From the NCBI GenBank assembly GCA_963575745.1, contig CAUYUJ010013891.1, positions 48,900 through 112,899 of the forward strand: a stretch of DNA of 64,000 nt. Direction: 5' to 3'. The notes beneath the pieces were generated by a model that searched no databases, was not told the DNA's origin, and saw only the letters and a list, made by a program, of their open reading frames with translations. Both the position numbers and the translations under genes were made by a program. Positions 21,808-32,531 of the stretch are shown here, one piece after another (within the stretch, counting starts at the first letter, position 1; every line of letters starts with the position of its first letter). This DNA is from Prorocentrum cordatum. Its lineage: Eukaryota > Sar > Dinophyceae > Prorocentrales > Prorocentraceae.

Positions 21808-23196
21808 ATGTCGGCCCGGCGCCCTGCTTGGGCAGGCGGAATTCCCGCCTCCCCACGGGCCGCTCTGCTTTGCTTTCCTAACCGTGCTCGGATAGACGCG
21901 GCGCCGATGAGTTCGACGGTTCTCAGCGACGAGGCCTGGCCGACGCGCGTCGCTGCGGATGTCCGTGACCTCCGGGCCCGCCAGCGGAACGCACGGGATC
22001 GAACTCCGCTTTCGGATCTGCTGCTTCTCAAAAAGGCCATGCGAACTGCGGCTGATCGCGTGCGCCGCGAATCGCGGCGCCGAGCGGGTCAGGTGGCTGC
22101 GGCGGCGAATCTGCTTGGGCTCGCCATGCAGTTCTTGGGGGTTGCTGAGCGGGGGCGCGCCAGCACCATGCGGCGATGTGTATTGGCTCTGCCGCGCCTG
22201 GGCGAGTTGGCGGCGGGGCCGTTGGTGCTGGCTAGTCAACGTGGTGATGCCCTGCAGCCGTGCCGCGACATGGTACTCGAGCTCTCGGTGGCCTCTGCCA
22301 TCGAGCAACTCGCGGCGCTGCTGGGCCAGCGGCCCAACTTGTCCGTGCACGAGGACGCCGCGCGACGCAGACGGATGCATCGCCTGTTGCGCCGTCTTTC
22401 GCTGGGGCGCTCCGTTGGGTTCTCGCCCGCGCTCGGGCCGTTGGGCGAGGTGCTCGCGGGCTTGGCAGAGATGGCATACGAGTTTCGTCGGCTCTGGGGC
22501 GATGAGTATGCCCAGAGGCTGGCCAACCGCGACGAGTTCGAGCAGTGGATAGTTGCGGACAGTACCCCGCGGCCGCCGCGGGCCGAAGAGGAAAGGTGGC
22601 GGCTGCGCGCAACCCGCGCGCGGCAAGCTCTAGGCCAGTCACCCAGCTCGGCGCCAGGACCTGGCGGGCTACCTTTCCTTGGCCCGGCGGCCGTTGGGCC
22701 CCCCCGCAACGGGCGCCCGTTGGTGAGCTCTGCAGTCTTTGGCGGCGAATTCGCCGCCGGCCGACCTCGACTATCGCGTGGGCAATTTGCTCGGAATTGC
22801 GAAAGTTTATGTTACCCGTTTGTCGCGCACCCACGTCGTAGCAAGTTTCTGGCGAACGATTCGGTGGAGCACTGCCTGGGTTGCCCCGAGTTTCGCCGTC
22901 ATGGTCAGCTTCGACGCCGGCTCCGATGTGCGCTTATATACATTCAAGGAGCGCGGCCTGCGTTTCATGCTCCTCGCGGGCGCCCGCGCGCTCATGGACG
23001 TGATGCTCACCCGGCGGGCCCTGCTGTTCGTTGCGTCCTACTTGCTGCGTTGCCAGTGCCGCCGCCGGCTGGCTTTCTCCAATCCCGAAGTCCCACGTCG
23101 CGCTTTTAATCAGGCTGTGAAAGATGCGGCCCAGGGGCATGTCGGAGCCCTCCGCGCGTTGGACAACATGTGGGCGGACGATGATCCCGGCTCATA
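21808..23196 (+). pseudogene. LINE-derived ORF lacking the RT core
   Basis: The 5' frame (21,808 onward) encodes an Arg/Leu-rich region ending in RARQALGQSPSSAPGPGGLPFLG (about 22,620-22,690). This resembles the APGPDGLPY motif that opens the RT domain of dinoflagellate LINEs. The expected RT palm is absent. Within about 100 codons the sequence reaches KFLANDSVEHCLGCPEF (22,840-22,890), the Cys-containing region that follows RT in these elements. The frame at 22,739-23,197 then continues the C-terminal tail and stops at 23,197. I infer an internal deletion of RT. Confidence 0.55.
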
Positions 23197-23199
23197 GGC

Positions 23200-24330
23200 G
23201 TGAGGGCATCCACACCGTTCAGCAGCAGTATCATCGGCCACGCGGCCGGGACAGGTGAACAGACGGGGCTTGCGTGCACGTACTTTGCCTCTTTCCTCTC
23301 TCCTCTTCGCCTCCGTCCCACCCTCCGCCTCGTCCGAATCGTGATGCGAGGCTGCGGTTCCAGGCCGGCTGGCCGCTCCGAGGCCAGAGCGCTCGGTGCG
23401 AGCGCGCAATCGCCCCTCTCCTTTCTCCCTCCGCCTCGCCTCCCTCCTTCGCCCCGCGTGGCTGGTCATCCGCACGTGGCCTTCAGTTTCGGCGGCGTTC
23501 CCGGCCCTTTCGGCGGCGCTCCCGGCCCCGTTGTATCTGCCAGGTGCATGTGCAAGATACGTGCTCGGCTGGCGACTTTGCATGTTATTGAACATCTCCA
23601 GGCTGCGCCCAGCTCGTCTTTTAGTTTCGGTCGCGCTGTCTTGTGTTTCCCTCTTGTCCGCCCTGTCTGTCCTCCCCCTGTCTGACATATGGGGCCGGCC
23701 GATTCAAGTCTTCAAAGTGCACGTTCCCATTACGTTGGTTATTGATTTTATGGCTGTTGCGGCCACCTGGGATGCACGCGCGATCAACGCTGAGGGCGGA
23801 TGCGTTGCAGATTTACGCGTCGCCACTTCCCTTTTGTTCCTCCTTCTCCGCTTCTTCTGCTCGTTCCTCCTCTTGTGGCGTGTTTTGAATTCGGGTCACA
23901 TTCCTATCATTTGCTTCGTATTGTGCTGCGGCTACTTCTGTGCTTTTGTGTTGTGCCCGTAAAATGAACGGTCGATCGGATCATAGGGGGGTGCACGCAC
24001 ACGCAACGATTTAATCTTTCCGCCTTCCTCGGCCGCGAGCTGTGCTGTCATCGGTTATCATCGGCATTGTCATCGGTCCGGGGGAAAAAACAGTTTCCTT
24101 CGAATTTGGACCCACGTCGAAATATGTAGTCGCGACGCATGCTTCCATACCAACGCAAACGTACACAAGTTTTTGTTAGACAAAGTATCCCAAGTGCCAT
24201 GGTTGCTTTCGAACACCAGTTTTCCTATCACATTTTTACATAACAGCTTTTGCTGATAGGTTGCTAGTGGGCTCAAAGGAGAGCATCTTGACGCCCCAGT
24301 GGGGTCTGGGCGGGATCCGGACAAAACGGG
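23200..24330. other. No recognisable gene; C/T-rich then mixed
   Basis: The first 500 bases are pyrimidine-rich. ORFs with CLCFPLV-like translations and a hydrophobic 188-codon ORF (23,396-23,962) have no placeable motif. From about 23,950 the sequence becomes more AT-rich. It may be the 3' part of the LINE remnant. Confidence 0.3.
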
Positions 24331-24332
24331 AC

Positions 24333-24400
24333 AAAAGGGTCAGCCCCAGGAATTCTTAGGAATCCTTAGGAATTCTTAGGAATCCTTAGGAATGCATTCC
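24333..24400. repeat. CCTTAGGAATT repeat, left flank of compound satellite
   Basis: Four to five copies of AGGAATCCTT/AGGAATTCTT words, each partly self-complementary. The same words flank the other side of the satellite (26,068-26,215), so they bracket it. Confidence 0.85.
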
Positions 24401-24790
24401 CAGAACACCATTCCTGTACCATATTTTGATTGCCCAGAGCCAACTGTAGGCCACTTCGTGTTCTTCGTCTTCCCAGAACACCACTCCCAGGCCACATGTT
24501 GAATGCCCGGAGCCAACCGTAGGCCACGTCGTGTCTTCCCAGAACACCATTCCTGTACCATATTTTGATTGCCCAGAGCCAACTGTAGGCCACTTCGTGT
24601 TCTTCGTCTTCCCAGAACACCATTCCCAGGCCACATTTTGAATGCCTAGAGCCAACTGTAGGCCACTTCGTGCTCTTCGTGTTCCCAGAGCACCATTCCT
24701 GTACCATATTGTGATTGCCCCGAGCCACTTGTGGGCCACTTCGTGATCTTCGTGCTCCCAGAACACCAGTCCTGTGCCATATTTTGAATG
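24399..24790 (-). repeat. Tandem array, about 72-bp unit, six copies
   Basis: Units start with CCCAGAACACCATTCC at about 24,399, 24,473, 24,537, 24,611, 24,683 and 24,757 (spacing 64-74). They alternate between a type continuing TGTACCATATTTTGATTGCC and a type continuing CAGGCCACATNTTGAATGCC, so the array has a two-unit higher-order pattern. ORFs through it are repeat artefacts. Confidence 0.85.
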
Positions 24791-24792
24791 CA

Positions 24793-26067
24793 AGAGCTGA
24801 GGCAGGCTGAGGCCGAGGCAGGCTGAGGCCGAGGCAGGCTGAGGCCGAGGCAGGCTGAGGCCGAGGCTGAGGCACGCCGAGGCAGGCTGAGGCTGAGGCT
24901 GAGGCAGGCTGAGGCTGAGGCAGGCTGAGGCTGAGGCTGAGGCAGGCTGAGGCTGAGGCTGGCTGAGGCTGAGGGGAGGCTGAGGCTGATGAGGCTGAGG
25001 CTGAGGCTGAGGCTGAGCTGAGGCAGGCTGAGGCTGAGGCAGGCTGAGGCTGAGGCAGGCTGAGGCTGAGGCAGGCTGAGGCTGAGGCTGAGGCTGAGGC
25101 AGGCCTGAGGCTGAGGCTGAGGCTGAGGCTGAGGCTGAGGCTGAGGCTGAGGCAGGCTGAGGCTGAGGCTGAGGCAGGCTGAGGCTGAGGCTGAGGCTGA
25201 GGCTGAGGCTGAGGCTGAGGGCTGAGGCTGAGGCTGAGGCTGAGGCTGAGGCAGGCTGATGAGGCTGAGGCAGGCTGAGGCTGAGGCTGAGGCTGCAGGC
25301 TGAGGCAGGCTGAGGCTGAGGCGAGGCAGGCTCAGGAGGCTGAGGCAGGCTGAGGCTGAGGCAGGCTGAGACTGAGGCTGAGGCAGGCTGAGGCTGGGAG
25401 GCTGAGAGGCTGAGGCTGATGCAGGCTGAGGCTGAGAGGCTGACGCTGAGGCTGAGGCAGGCTGAGGCTGAGGCTGAGGCCGAGGCAGGCTGAGGCTGAG
25501 GCTGAGGCAAGCCAGGGCAGGCTGAGGCTGAGGCTGAGGCTGACGCTGAGGCAGGCTGAGGTTGAGGCTGATGCAGGCTGAGGCTGAGGCTGAGGCTGAG
25601 GCTGAGGCCGAGGCAGGCTGAAGCTGAGGCTGAGGCTGATGCAGGCTGATGCAGGCTGAGAGGCTGAGGCAGGCTGACGCTGAGGCTGAGGCAGGCCGAG
25701 GCTGAGGCCGAGGCCGAGGCCGGCTGAGGCTGAGGCTGAGGCCGAGGCTGAGGCTGAAGCTGAGGCTGAAGCTGAGGCTGAAGCTGAGGCAGGCTGAGGC
25801 TGTGGCCGAGGCTGAGGCAAGCTGCGGCTGAGGCAGGCTGAGGCTGAGGCTGATGCAGGCTGAGGCTGAGGCAGGCTGAGGCTGAGGCTGAGGCAGGCTG
25901 AGGCTGAGGCTGAGGCTGAGGCAGGCTGAGGCTGAGGCCGAGGCAAGCCGAGGCAGGCTGAGGCTGATGCAGGCTGATGCTGAGGCAGGCTGTGGCTGAG
26001 ACAGGCTGAGGCCGAGGCTGAGGTAGGCTGAGGCTGAGGCAGGCTGAGGCTGAGGCCGAGGCAGGCG
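24793..26067 (+). repeat. GAGGCT hexanucleotide satellite, about 1.27 kb
   Basis: Almost the whole interval is GAGGCT with GAGGCA, GAGGCC and GATGCA variants. The recurring super-pattern is GAGGCAGGCTGAGGCT. The register slips (for example 25,219 and 25,337), giving local phase changes. The 567-codon minus-strand ORF here (Ser/Leu/Pro/Gln/Ala) results from a repeat length divisible by three. Confidence 0.95.
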
Positions 26068-26215
26068 AATCCTTAGGAATCCTTAGCATTCCCTAGGAAT
26101 CCTTAGGAATCCCTAGGAATCAAGATTCCTAAGGATTCCTAAGGTTTCCTATGGATTCCTAAGGATGCCCAAGGATACCTTAGGAATCCCTAGGAATCCT
26201 TAGGCTTCCATTGGA
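26068..26215. repeat. CCTTAGGAAT repeat, right flank of compound satellite
   Basis: CCTTAGGAATCC words are followed by the reverse-complement words GGATTCCTAAGG (26,125-26,185). Unlike the left flank, this side contains both orientations and can fold on itself. Confidence 0.85.
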
Positions 26216-26281
26216 TCCTAAGGCCGTTGCCACTGCGACTGTCATTGCGAATGCGACTGCGACTGCGAGAACAGCAGAATT

Positions 26282-26747
26282 CTACAACTGGATTCTCACC
26301 TGAATCTCAAGGGGAATGCTTCCAGATATGCTTATACACATCGCTGTTAGATTGCTTTGCCAGGATACTTTTGTCCAACATATGGTTGCAGCAATTTGGA
26401 GTTGGCGTCCGCCAGCCATATCGTCGGCCCATGGGATCGGCATATGTTTGGTGAATTTGCCGAGGTCGGTAAAAACATCGTGACGAATGTCGTAGTCGTA
26501 TTCCATTGTGAAAACGTAGATTGTAACCAACGTGACTCGTGCCCGTACGCTTACCATTCGATCATTTTGTTGCAAATAGAAGGTTGCAGCATGTTTTGCC
26601 CCAGGTGCAATAATCAACCCAACACTCCAGCGTATATTCATCTTTCGCACTCCGTCCCAGATGAAATGAAACATGTTGTTTTCGAATTAAGTGGGCCTCT
26701 TGGATACGCAGCATCGGAATGTCCAGATGTGTTATATGTTTGATCAT
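26282..26747 (-). pseudogene. LINE endonuclease (EEP) fragment
   Basis: One minus-strand frame gives DIPMLRIQEAHLIRKQHVSF (about 26,660-26,730), matching the LQETHL motif of apurinic-type LINE endonucleases with Thr replaced by Ala. Another gives VGLIIAPGAKHAATFYLQQNDRMVSVRA (about 26,530-26,615), corresponding to the GVGLLI-like and RLLSVR strands. The two frames overlap, so there is a frame change. No RT was found downstream on the same strand. Confidence 0.55.
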
Positions 26748-27002
26748 CTCGTACGGCTTGTGCGGGCTGTCTTGGCTGATGCCTTCGATTTTCCAGGGCT
26801 CAATCTTACCGCAAGAAATCGGCCTGAAAGAAAAAGTTGCCCATCTGTCCGTCGAAGTTGCACTCGCATTGCCTTTGCGCCGTCCGAGTCCCTATTCATG
26901 GGACCTGCCGCCTTTCATACCTTTGCCACCCCTTTTCCAGTCCTGCCCAAGGCGTCATTCGCTCGGGTGGTTGATTGCTGTACTTCAGAACTCTGTGTAA
27001 GT

Positions 27003-27960
27003 TCATCTTACATTGCCCACAGACCATCCCATTTGCTCGGAAGAGTGTAGTTGACGATGTTCACTGTGACCACGGGTTCTGTCGCAATTGTTAGCTTTTG
27101 TTCGGTTGTTTCCATTTTCACCTCTGACTTCGCATACGCCCAGCCCAAGACATATTTTTACGAAGACCAAGCAGGGAATTCTCCGGCACAACCTTCTCGA
27201 TAGGTTGGTCGGCGCGGGCCCGCATTGTGTGTTGATTGTCATTGGATCCGTGCCGCTTTCCCGATGGTGCTCACGCATTTGTCCCAGAAGGTGACGGACT
27301 TGAACTTTGCGAAGATGATACTGTTTTGAAGTCGCCCTTCGCCAGAATATCAATGGCCCAGGTGATTTTGCACGACGGTTGTGATCCTTGAGAAACTACG
27401 CAGCGGAATCACGAACACGAAGGTCCCCCAAACCACAACTTACAGCATTGCGCTCCCAGTCCTGGTTCGTTCTGAGCTCCGCGATCTGGCGCTCCAACTC
27501 CAGCAAGTCGCTCTCAATCTGACATGTGATGTGGTAGTTTCCAGGGAGCGCGCGGATGGTGATGCCATCGACGGAGACCTGGTATCGGACTGCTCCAAAA
27601 CCTCTGGACACGATCAGTAAGTCTGTGCATGTCGCATTTGATCGGGTCCAAGGCCTCTTGGAACTCTTCTCTGGAAATCCCGTGTTCCTTGATAGTTTCG
27701 ATGTCTTTGTGGATTTGCTTCAAGCGTTGCTGGAACCTGACCTCGATCGCGGTCATGCTGATCCGCCCCGCGGCAGATCCGGCTGCGCCTTTTCCTCCTT
27801 TTTCGATTGCGTCCATGGTGATCTCTCCCGTCGTCGCTCCGTTCCTCATTTCCTACTCCACCTTCTTCCTCAGTATCGTCATCAAACCCGTCCATCTCCC
27901 GATGTGGGCTGTGAATTTGTCTTGAGGTGTTTTCCCTTGAGCCTCCTTGTGCCACCAAGT
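27003..27960 (-). pseudogene. LINE ORF1-like coiled-coil fragment
   Basis: Frames at 27,849-27,514 and 27,611-27,396 give helical, charged sequence (EVRFQQRLKQIHKDIETIKEHG, ESDLLELERQIAELRTNQ) with heptad-like spacing, and SPIPGLRR between them. It lies directly upstream, in the minus orientation, of the endonuclease fragment at 26.3-26.75 kb, as ORF1 should. The region at 27,003-27,353 links them but has no motif. I infer one decayed LINE. Confidence 0.45.
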
Positions 27961-27964
27961 TCGT

Positions 27965-28420
27965 GAGTGGTTATCCGAATTTAAGCTCCCCTGAGCCGTT
28001 TGAGGGGTCAGTTGAGAGCGCGAGGGGTGTGCCGAATTGAGCCTTCGTGGCCCTCGGAGCGCAGATCACTCGTTGTCGACGATGTCCCGAGCGAAACAAC
28101 AGTTTTCGAGATTCAGAGTCTCCTCCGAAGCCGATTTGTCGAGGATATCCTGGGCGAGACGGCCATTTTCAAGTCATCGGGGCACTTTTCATTTCAATTT
28201 TTACGCGTCCCAGGAGGATGGGCCGTCGCAATGCGCGAGGCCGCGTCGCAGCCACGTCGCAGCTTTGGCGGCGCAGATCATTTGTGTGTTTCACGTGTCC
28301 CAGGAACTGTCACGCGCGTGGGCCTAGCGCTTGGAGCGCATTTCGCTTGTAGATTTACGCGCCCCAGGAGAAGTAATAAATTTTGGCCTCATCGAAGCAC
28401 CTTCGAAACAGCATCTTCGA
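27965..28420. other. Spacer with three copies of a CCCAGGA motif
   Basis: TTTTACGCGTCCCAGGAGG (about 28,199), TTTCACGTGTCCCAGGAACT (about 28,290) and ATTTACGCGCCCCAGGAGAA (about 28,353) are related 20-base blocks spaced about 90 and 65 bases apart. No coding evidence. Confidence 0.4.
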
Positions 28421-28655
28421 CACTTCAGAAAGAGCGCGGGGGGGGGGGCGGGTTCGACCCCCGCCCTCCCTTTGACAGAGGGAGGTAGGTTTCGAATCCC
28501 CCGCCCCACCCCCTTCCTTCCTCCCCTGCTTCCCCTCCTCTCCTCGGGCCGGCGCTTGCGTCGGCGGCGGCTGGCGGCGGCGGCGGGGACGACGATTTCG
28601 TTTTCTGGGCCAGCGCCGGCGCCTGCGGGGGCGGGCGGCGGCGGCGGGGAGCGTC
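28420..28655. repeat. GC-rich left border of the TGG tract
   Basis: CCGGCGCTTGCGTCGGCGGCGGC, GGCCAGCGCCGGCGCC and a GTAGGTTTCGAATCCCCC segment are echoed on the right border (29,360-29,600) as CAGCGCCGGCGC blocks and two GTAGGTTTGAACCCC/GGTTTGAACCCC segments. The TGG tract is therefore bracketed by related GC-rich blocks. Confidence 0.55.
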
Positions 28656-29355
28656 GACGAGGACGACGGTGGTGGTGGTGGTGGTAGGTTGTGGTGGTGG
28701 TGGTGGCGGTGGTGGTGGTTGTGGTGGTGGTGGTGTGGTGGTTTGTCGTGGTGGTGGCGGTGGCTGTGGTGGTGGGTGGTGGCGGTGGTGGTGGTTTGGT
28801 GGTGGTGTGGTGGTGGTTTGTTGTGGTGGTGGTGGTGGTGGTGGTGGTGGGTTGTGGTGGTGGTGGTGGTGGTTTGGTGGCGGTGTGGTGGTGGTTTGTG
28901 GTGGTGGTGGTGAGTTGTGGTGGTGGCGGTGGGTTTTGGAGGTGGTGCTGGTGGTGGTGGTGGTGGCGGTAGTGGTGGTGGTGGTGGTGTGGTTGTTTGT
29001 GGTGGTGGCAGTGGGTTGTGCTGCTAGTATAGGTGGTGGTTGTGGCGGTGGTGGTGGTGTGGTAGATTGTGGTGGTGGTGGTGGTGGTAGTGGTGGTGGG
29101 TTTTTGTGGTGGTGGTGGTGGTGCTTGTGAGTTGAAGTGGTGATGGTTTGTGGCGGTGTGCTGGTGGTGTGGTGGCGGTGGTGGTTGGTTGCGGTGGTGG
29201 CGGTGGTTTGTGGTGGGTTTTTGTGGTGGTGGTGGTGGTGATGGCGAGTTGTGATGGTGGTTGAGGTGGTGGTTGTGTGGTGGGTTGGTGGTGGTGCTGG
29301 TGGTGGGTTGACGCGGTGGTTGTGGTGGTCGTCGTGGCGGTGGTGGTAGTGGTGC
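28656..29355 (+). repeat. (TGG/GGT)n tract, about 700 bp
   Basis: Almost uninterrupted GTGGTGGTG with GGCGGT and TTTGTGGTGG interruptions. The embedded super-unit of roughly 50-80 bp (GGTTTGTGGTGGTGGTG then GGTGTGGTGGT) suggests an older higher-order repeat. Long His/Thr or Val/Trp/Gly ORFs in it are artefacts. The G-rich strand could form quadruplexes. Confidence 0.95.
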
Positions 29356-29705
29356 TAGTCGTCGCTGCGTCTCCGCCGTCGCCGGCGCCAGCGCCGGCGC
29401 TGCTGGCCGACGCCAGCGCCGGCGCCGGCGCCAAGGGGGGGAAGGTAGGTTTGAACCCCCTCCCGGCGCTCTGGGGGGGTTTGAACCCCCCCCTTTGGGC
29501 TGCCTCTGGTCATCGTCGCTGCGTCCCCGCCGTCGGCGCTGCTGGCGACCGCCAGCGCCGGCACCAGCTGCGGGGGGTGGGGTCGGGAGGTGGGGGGTTT
29601 TGGGGGGAAGGGGATTCCCTTTGGTTTTGATCGACGGCGCCGAATGTTGGGGGGGGGGCCACCCCCCGGTTGGAAACGCGCCGCCGAATGTTCCCAAGGC
29701 GAGCG
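29356..29705 (+). repeat. GC-rich right border repeats of the TGG tract
   Basis: Two related blocks, CGTCGCTGCGTCTCCGCCGTCG (about 29,359) and CGTCGCTGCGTCCCCGCCGTCG (about 29,514), each precede CAGCGCCGGC-rich sequence and G-tracts. The approximately 155-bp spacing indicates a tandem duplication. Confidence 0.7.
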
Positions 29706-29744
29706 CCCGTGAAACGCGTTCTTTCACACATCATTGAAGCATCT

Positions 29745-29860
29745 TCGATGAGGATGCTGATGATGATGACGGTGACGATGATGATCGTGATGGTGATGCT
29801 GATGACGACGACGACGGTGATGATGGTGATGATGAGGAGGAGAACGAAATGAGGAAAAGG
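29745..29860 (+). repeat. (GAT)n-rich microsatellite
   Basis: GATGATGATGACGGTGACGATGATGATCG and similar for about 110 bases. Complementary in sequence to the CAT/ATC tract at 30,370-30,600. Confidence 0.85.
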
Positions 29861-30369
29861 ACCAGTAGGGACAGGAGCAGACGAGGAACGGGAGGGTGAG
29901 GGAGGAGGTAAGGGAGGACGATGATGGTGGTGGTGAGGCCCGCGTGTCTGAGAGTCTACAATCTTATTGTTTTCGCATATCGGATACGCGCGCAATGTTG
30001 CATGTGAAAATGCGGTGAGGAAGGCCGATGCATGCCACGGCTGACAAACCAGTCGAGGAAAAGGACGAATGGTTTTTCGGTCAGCAAGGAAGATGTCATA
30101 TACCTATACGACCACCTTGCGGGTGATAAGGAGGTTTGGGGGGGGAGAGTCCCAGCAATGGGCAACAGTTGTGATCGTTGTTGTGACGATGACAATGGAG
30201 AGTGTTGCGTTGCAGCTCGCTCTTGGGAGCGTCGGTGTCGAGTTGTTCACATCACCCTTCGTTCTTTGGCGCCTTGGTACCATTCGTCCCTCCCCCTGGG
30301 AACCTGCCCAACCTGTCATCATCGATGAACCCCACCATCGATTTCACAATCGATCTCCCCCGATCGATC

Positions 30370-30600
30370 ACCATCATCATCAACAACAACACGGGTCGCC
30401 ATCATCACCATCACCAACAACAGCACCAACATCATCATCAGCATCATCATCATCACAACCATCACCATCATCATCACCATCATCATCATCTTCAGCACCA
30501 TCATCATCACCATCATCATCACCACCATCATCATCAGCAACATTATCATCATCAACATCGTCATCATCAGCATCATCATCATCATCATCATCATCGGGAC
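30370..30600 (+). repeat. (CAT/ATC)n-rich microsatellite
   Basis: About 230 bases of CATCATCAT with CAACAA and CAGCAT interruptions, open in all frames. Together with the GAT tract at 29.75-29.86 kb it forms a widely spaced inverted pair. Confidence 0.9.
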
Positions 30601-30800
30601 ACCGACGGGCACCGACGGGACACGGGCGGGACACCAGCGGGACACCGCGGGCCCCCAGACGCCCGGACGGCAATCATTTGGTCCTGCCGCGCCTCAGACA
30701 CACGGGACCCCAGCGGGACACCGGGCGGGACACCGCGGGCCCCAAGACGCCCGGACGGCAATCATTTGGTCCGGCCGCGCCTCAGCCACAGGAGACTTTC
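30598..30800 (+). repeat. GGGACACCG minisatellite with about 105-bp duplication
   Basis: Short GGGACACCGNCGGGACAC units are followed by two near-identical blocks: GGGCCCCCAGACGCCCGGAC plus GGCAATCATTTGGTCC (about 30,648-30,685) and again from about 30,749. The second copy differs at a few bases. Confidence 0.75.
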
Positions 30801-31555
30801 TCTCGCCCGCCCACGCAGCTTCGCCTCGCCCGCACGCATGGCACGCACGAACACGAAACCGAAATCGATTTCCCGGTAGGAGGGCTCTCCGTTCCCCTTC
30901 GATCTCACCCCCCAACCTCCGACTTAGGACGTGAAATGATTGGAATAGGAGGAGCGGAATGGAAGTGAAGCGAGTGAAAGGAAGGGTCGGAGGAGTTGAA
31001 GAGAGGGACGGGTGGACAGACGGACGGGCGGGCAGAGGAGAGCATTCGCGCCGTGCGGGCGAGAGGAAAAATCACACGGTGGCCCCGCAGGCGCGGCATC
31101 GCGCACCTCTGCATCGGGAGGGGCCGGAACGCGGGAGTGCTCTCGTTGGCGCTTGGATCGGGGAGATTCCGCTCCTGTGCACCGAGGTGCAGATGCACAT
31201 GTGGATGTAGCTCTCGACAAACGGGCGGTTGACCGGCAAGCAAACGTTCAAGTGAATTGCGACGCACTCTTTTGGTACGACATCCGTGGAAGGGTGAGCA
31301 CGTCCGCGCGCGTCTGCGCACGTTCATTCACTGGCGAAAGCGTGTTCGCGCGTGCGTGCTTCCACGCTCGGCGTGCCTCCCTCGCCTCTCCTTGCCCCTG
31401 ACCCTCGTGCTCCTCGGGCCATGCTCTTCCGTGCCGGCGTTGCCGACTCCTCGCGCGCCTGCTGCTTCACGCTCCCGCGTGGCGACGGCGCTCCCCGGCT
31501 CGGGGTTTCCGCGCACTCGCAGACCAGAAAATCGGCGCTGCCGACGATACATCGA
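30800..31555. other. No recognisable gene
   Basis: GC-rich, Arg-rich ORFs on both strands without placeable motifs. The reading GGTGCAGATGCACATGTGGATGTAG (31,182-31,210) and other pieces look protein-like, but no domain can be named. Confidence 0.3.
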
Positions 31556-32531
31556 AAACGCCTTCGACGAATCACCGCCGCCCCCTGATTTTTGGGATTC
31601 GCCTGTGTGGCCAGACGTTTGGGAAAAGTTTGGCCACGCCATGGGACCTTGCTTTCCCCCAGCCGTTGTGGAAGCCCTTCGGGGAACACGTGGGGGAGGA
31701 GGAGGAGGATGAGGAGAGGGAGGAAAAAGGAGGATGAGGAGAAGGATGAGGAGACCTCATGGGAGCTTCTCGGGTCATTCTTGCGGTCTCCTGGGAGCCT
31801 CCTGGGGCCTTTTGGAGGCCTCTTGGGGGCCTCCTTGGGCCTCTTGGGGGCCTTCTGGGGCTCCTTGGGGGCCTCTTTGGCCGTCTTACGGTGTTCCTGG
31901 CCCGTCTGCTTCCGTCGGAAGCCATCCTGGGGCTTTCTTGGGGCGCTTCCGGGTCGTCTTGAATGCCATTTTGGCTGTCTTGGAGGCCTCTTGGGGGCCT
32001 TTTGGGTCCCCTTTGGGCAGTCTTGAAAGCATCTTGGGCCGTCCTGGGGCCATCTTGGAGGCCTCTTGGGCGATTTTGGGGCTATCTTGGTGGTCTCGTG
32101 GGCTGTCTTGAGCTGTCGGACAGCCGCTTTGAGGTAAATGCTAAAAACCTTCAAAACCAAATCAACAAATCAATGGTTTTGGGCTCTTGGGGCCTTCCTG
32201 GAGGACCTCTAGGAGGCCTCTTGGGGCGTCATGTGCCGTCTTGGGACACCTTGGGCCGTCTTGGGTGTTTGTTGGGTCGCCTTGGGTGCATCTTAAGGCC
32301 ACCTGAGACTTTCTTGGGGCCATCTTGGTAGTCTTGGAGGCATCGTGGAAGCCATCTTGGCCGTCTTGCAGGCGATTTGACAAAATTGTTTGGCGGATTG
32401 TGCAGCTGGCGCGGCCTTCCTGGTGGCCAGCGGAATTGGCCGAAGCCTTAGGAGGAGTCGTTGAAATAACCACAGCCACCTGAAGTTTAGCACGCCAGGC
32501 ACTCCTGTGGCAAGACCACAGGGGGCGGCGG
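31556..32531 (+). repeat. Family R copy bounded by the two 13-bp arms
   Basis: The copy begins with CCGCCGCCCCCTG (31,575-31,587) and ends with its reverse complement CAGGGGGCGGCGG (32,519-32,531), giving a unit of about 957 bp with terminal inverted repeats. Inside are the CCTTCGGGGAACACGTGGG block, an AGGAGGA tract, GGCC-TCTTGG words with the GTCGGAAG block, and the tail with TTTAGCACGCCAGGCAC. It is the best-delimited copy of the family in the window. Confidence 0.75.

Noticed and set aside
24386-26089. 567-codon minus-strand ORF rich in Leu/Pro/Gln/Ala/Ser
   Set aside because: Produced by the GAGGCT hexamer, whose length is a multiple of three; no non-repetitive domain or biased frame.
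28440-28500. GGTTCGACCCCCGCC resembling a tRNA T-loop
   Set aside because: No cloverleaf partner arms, and similar GGTTTGAACCCC words recur in the right border of the TGG tract.
28324-29727. 467-codon His/Thr/Pro-rich minus-strand ORF
   Set aside because: Translation of the TGG/CCA tract; no domain.
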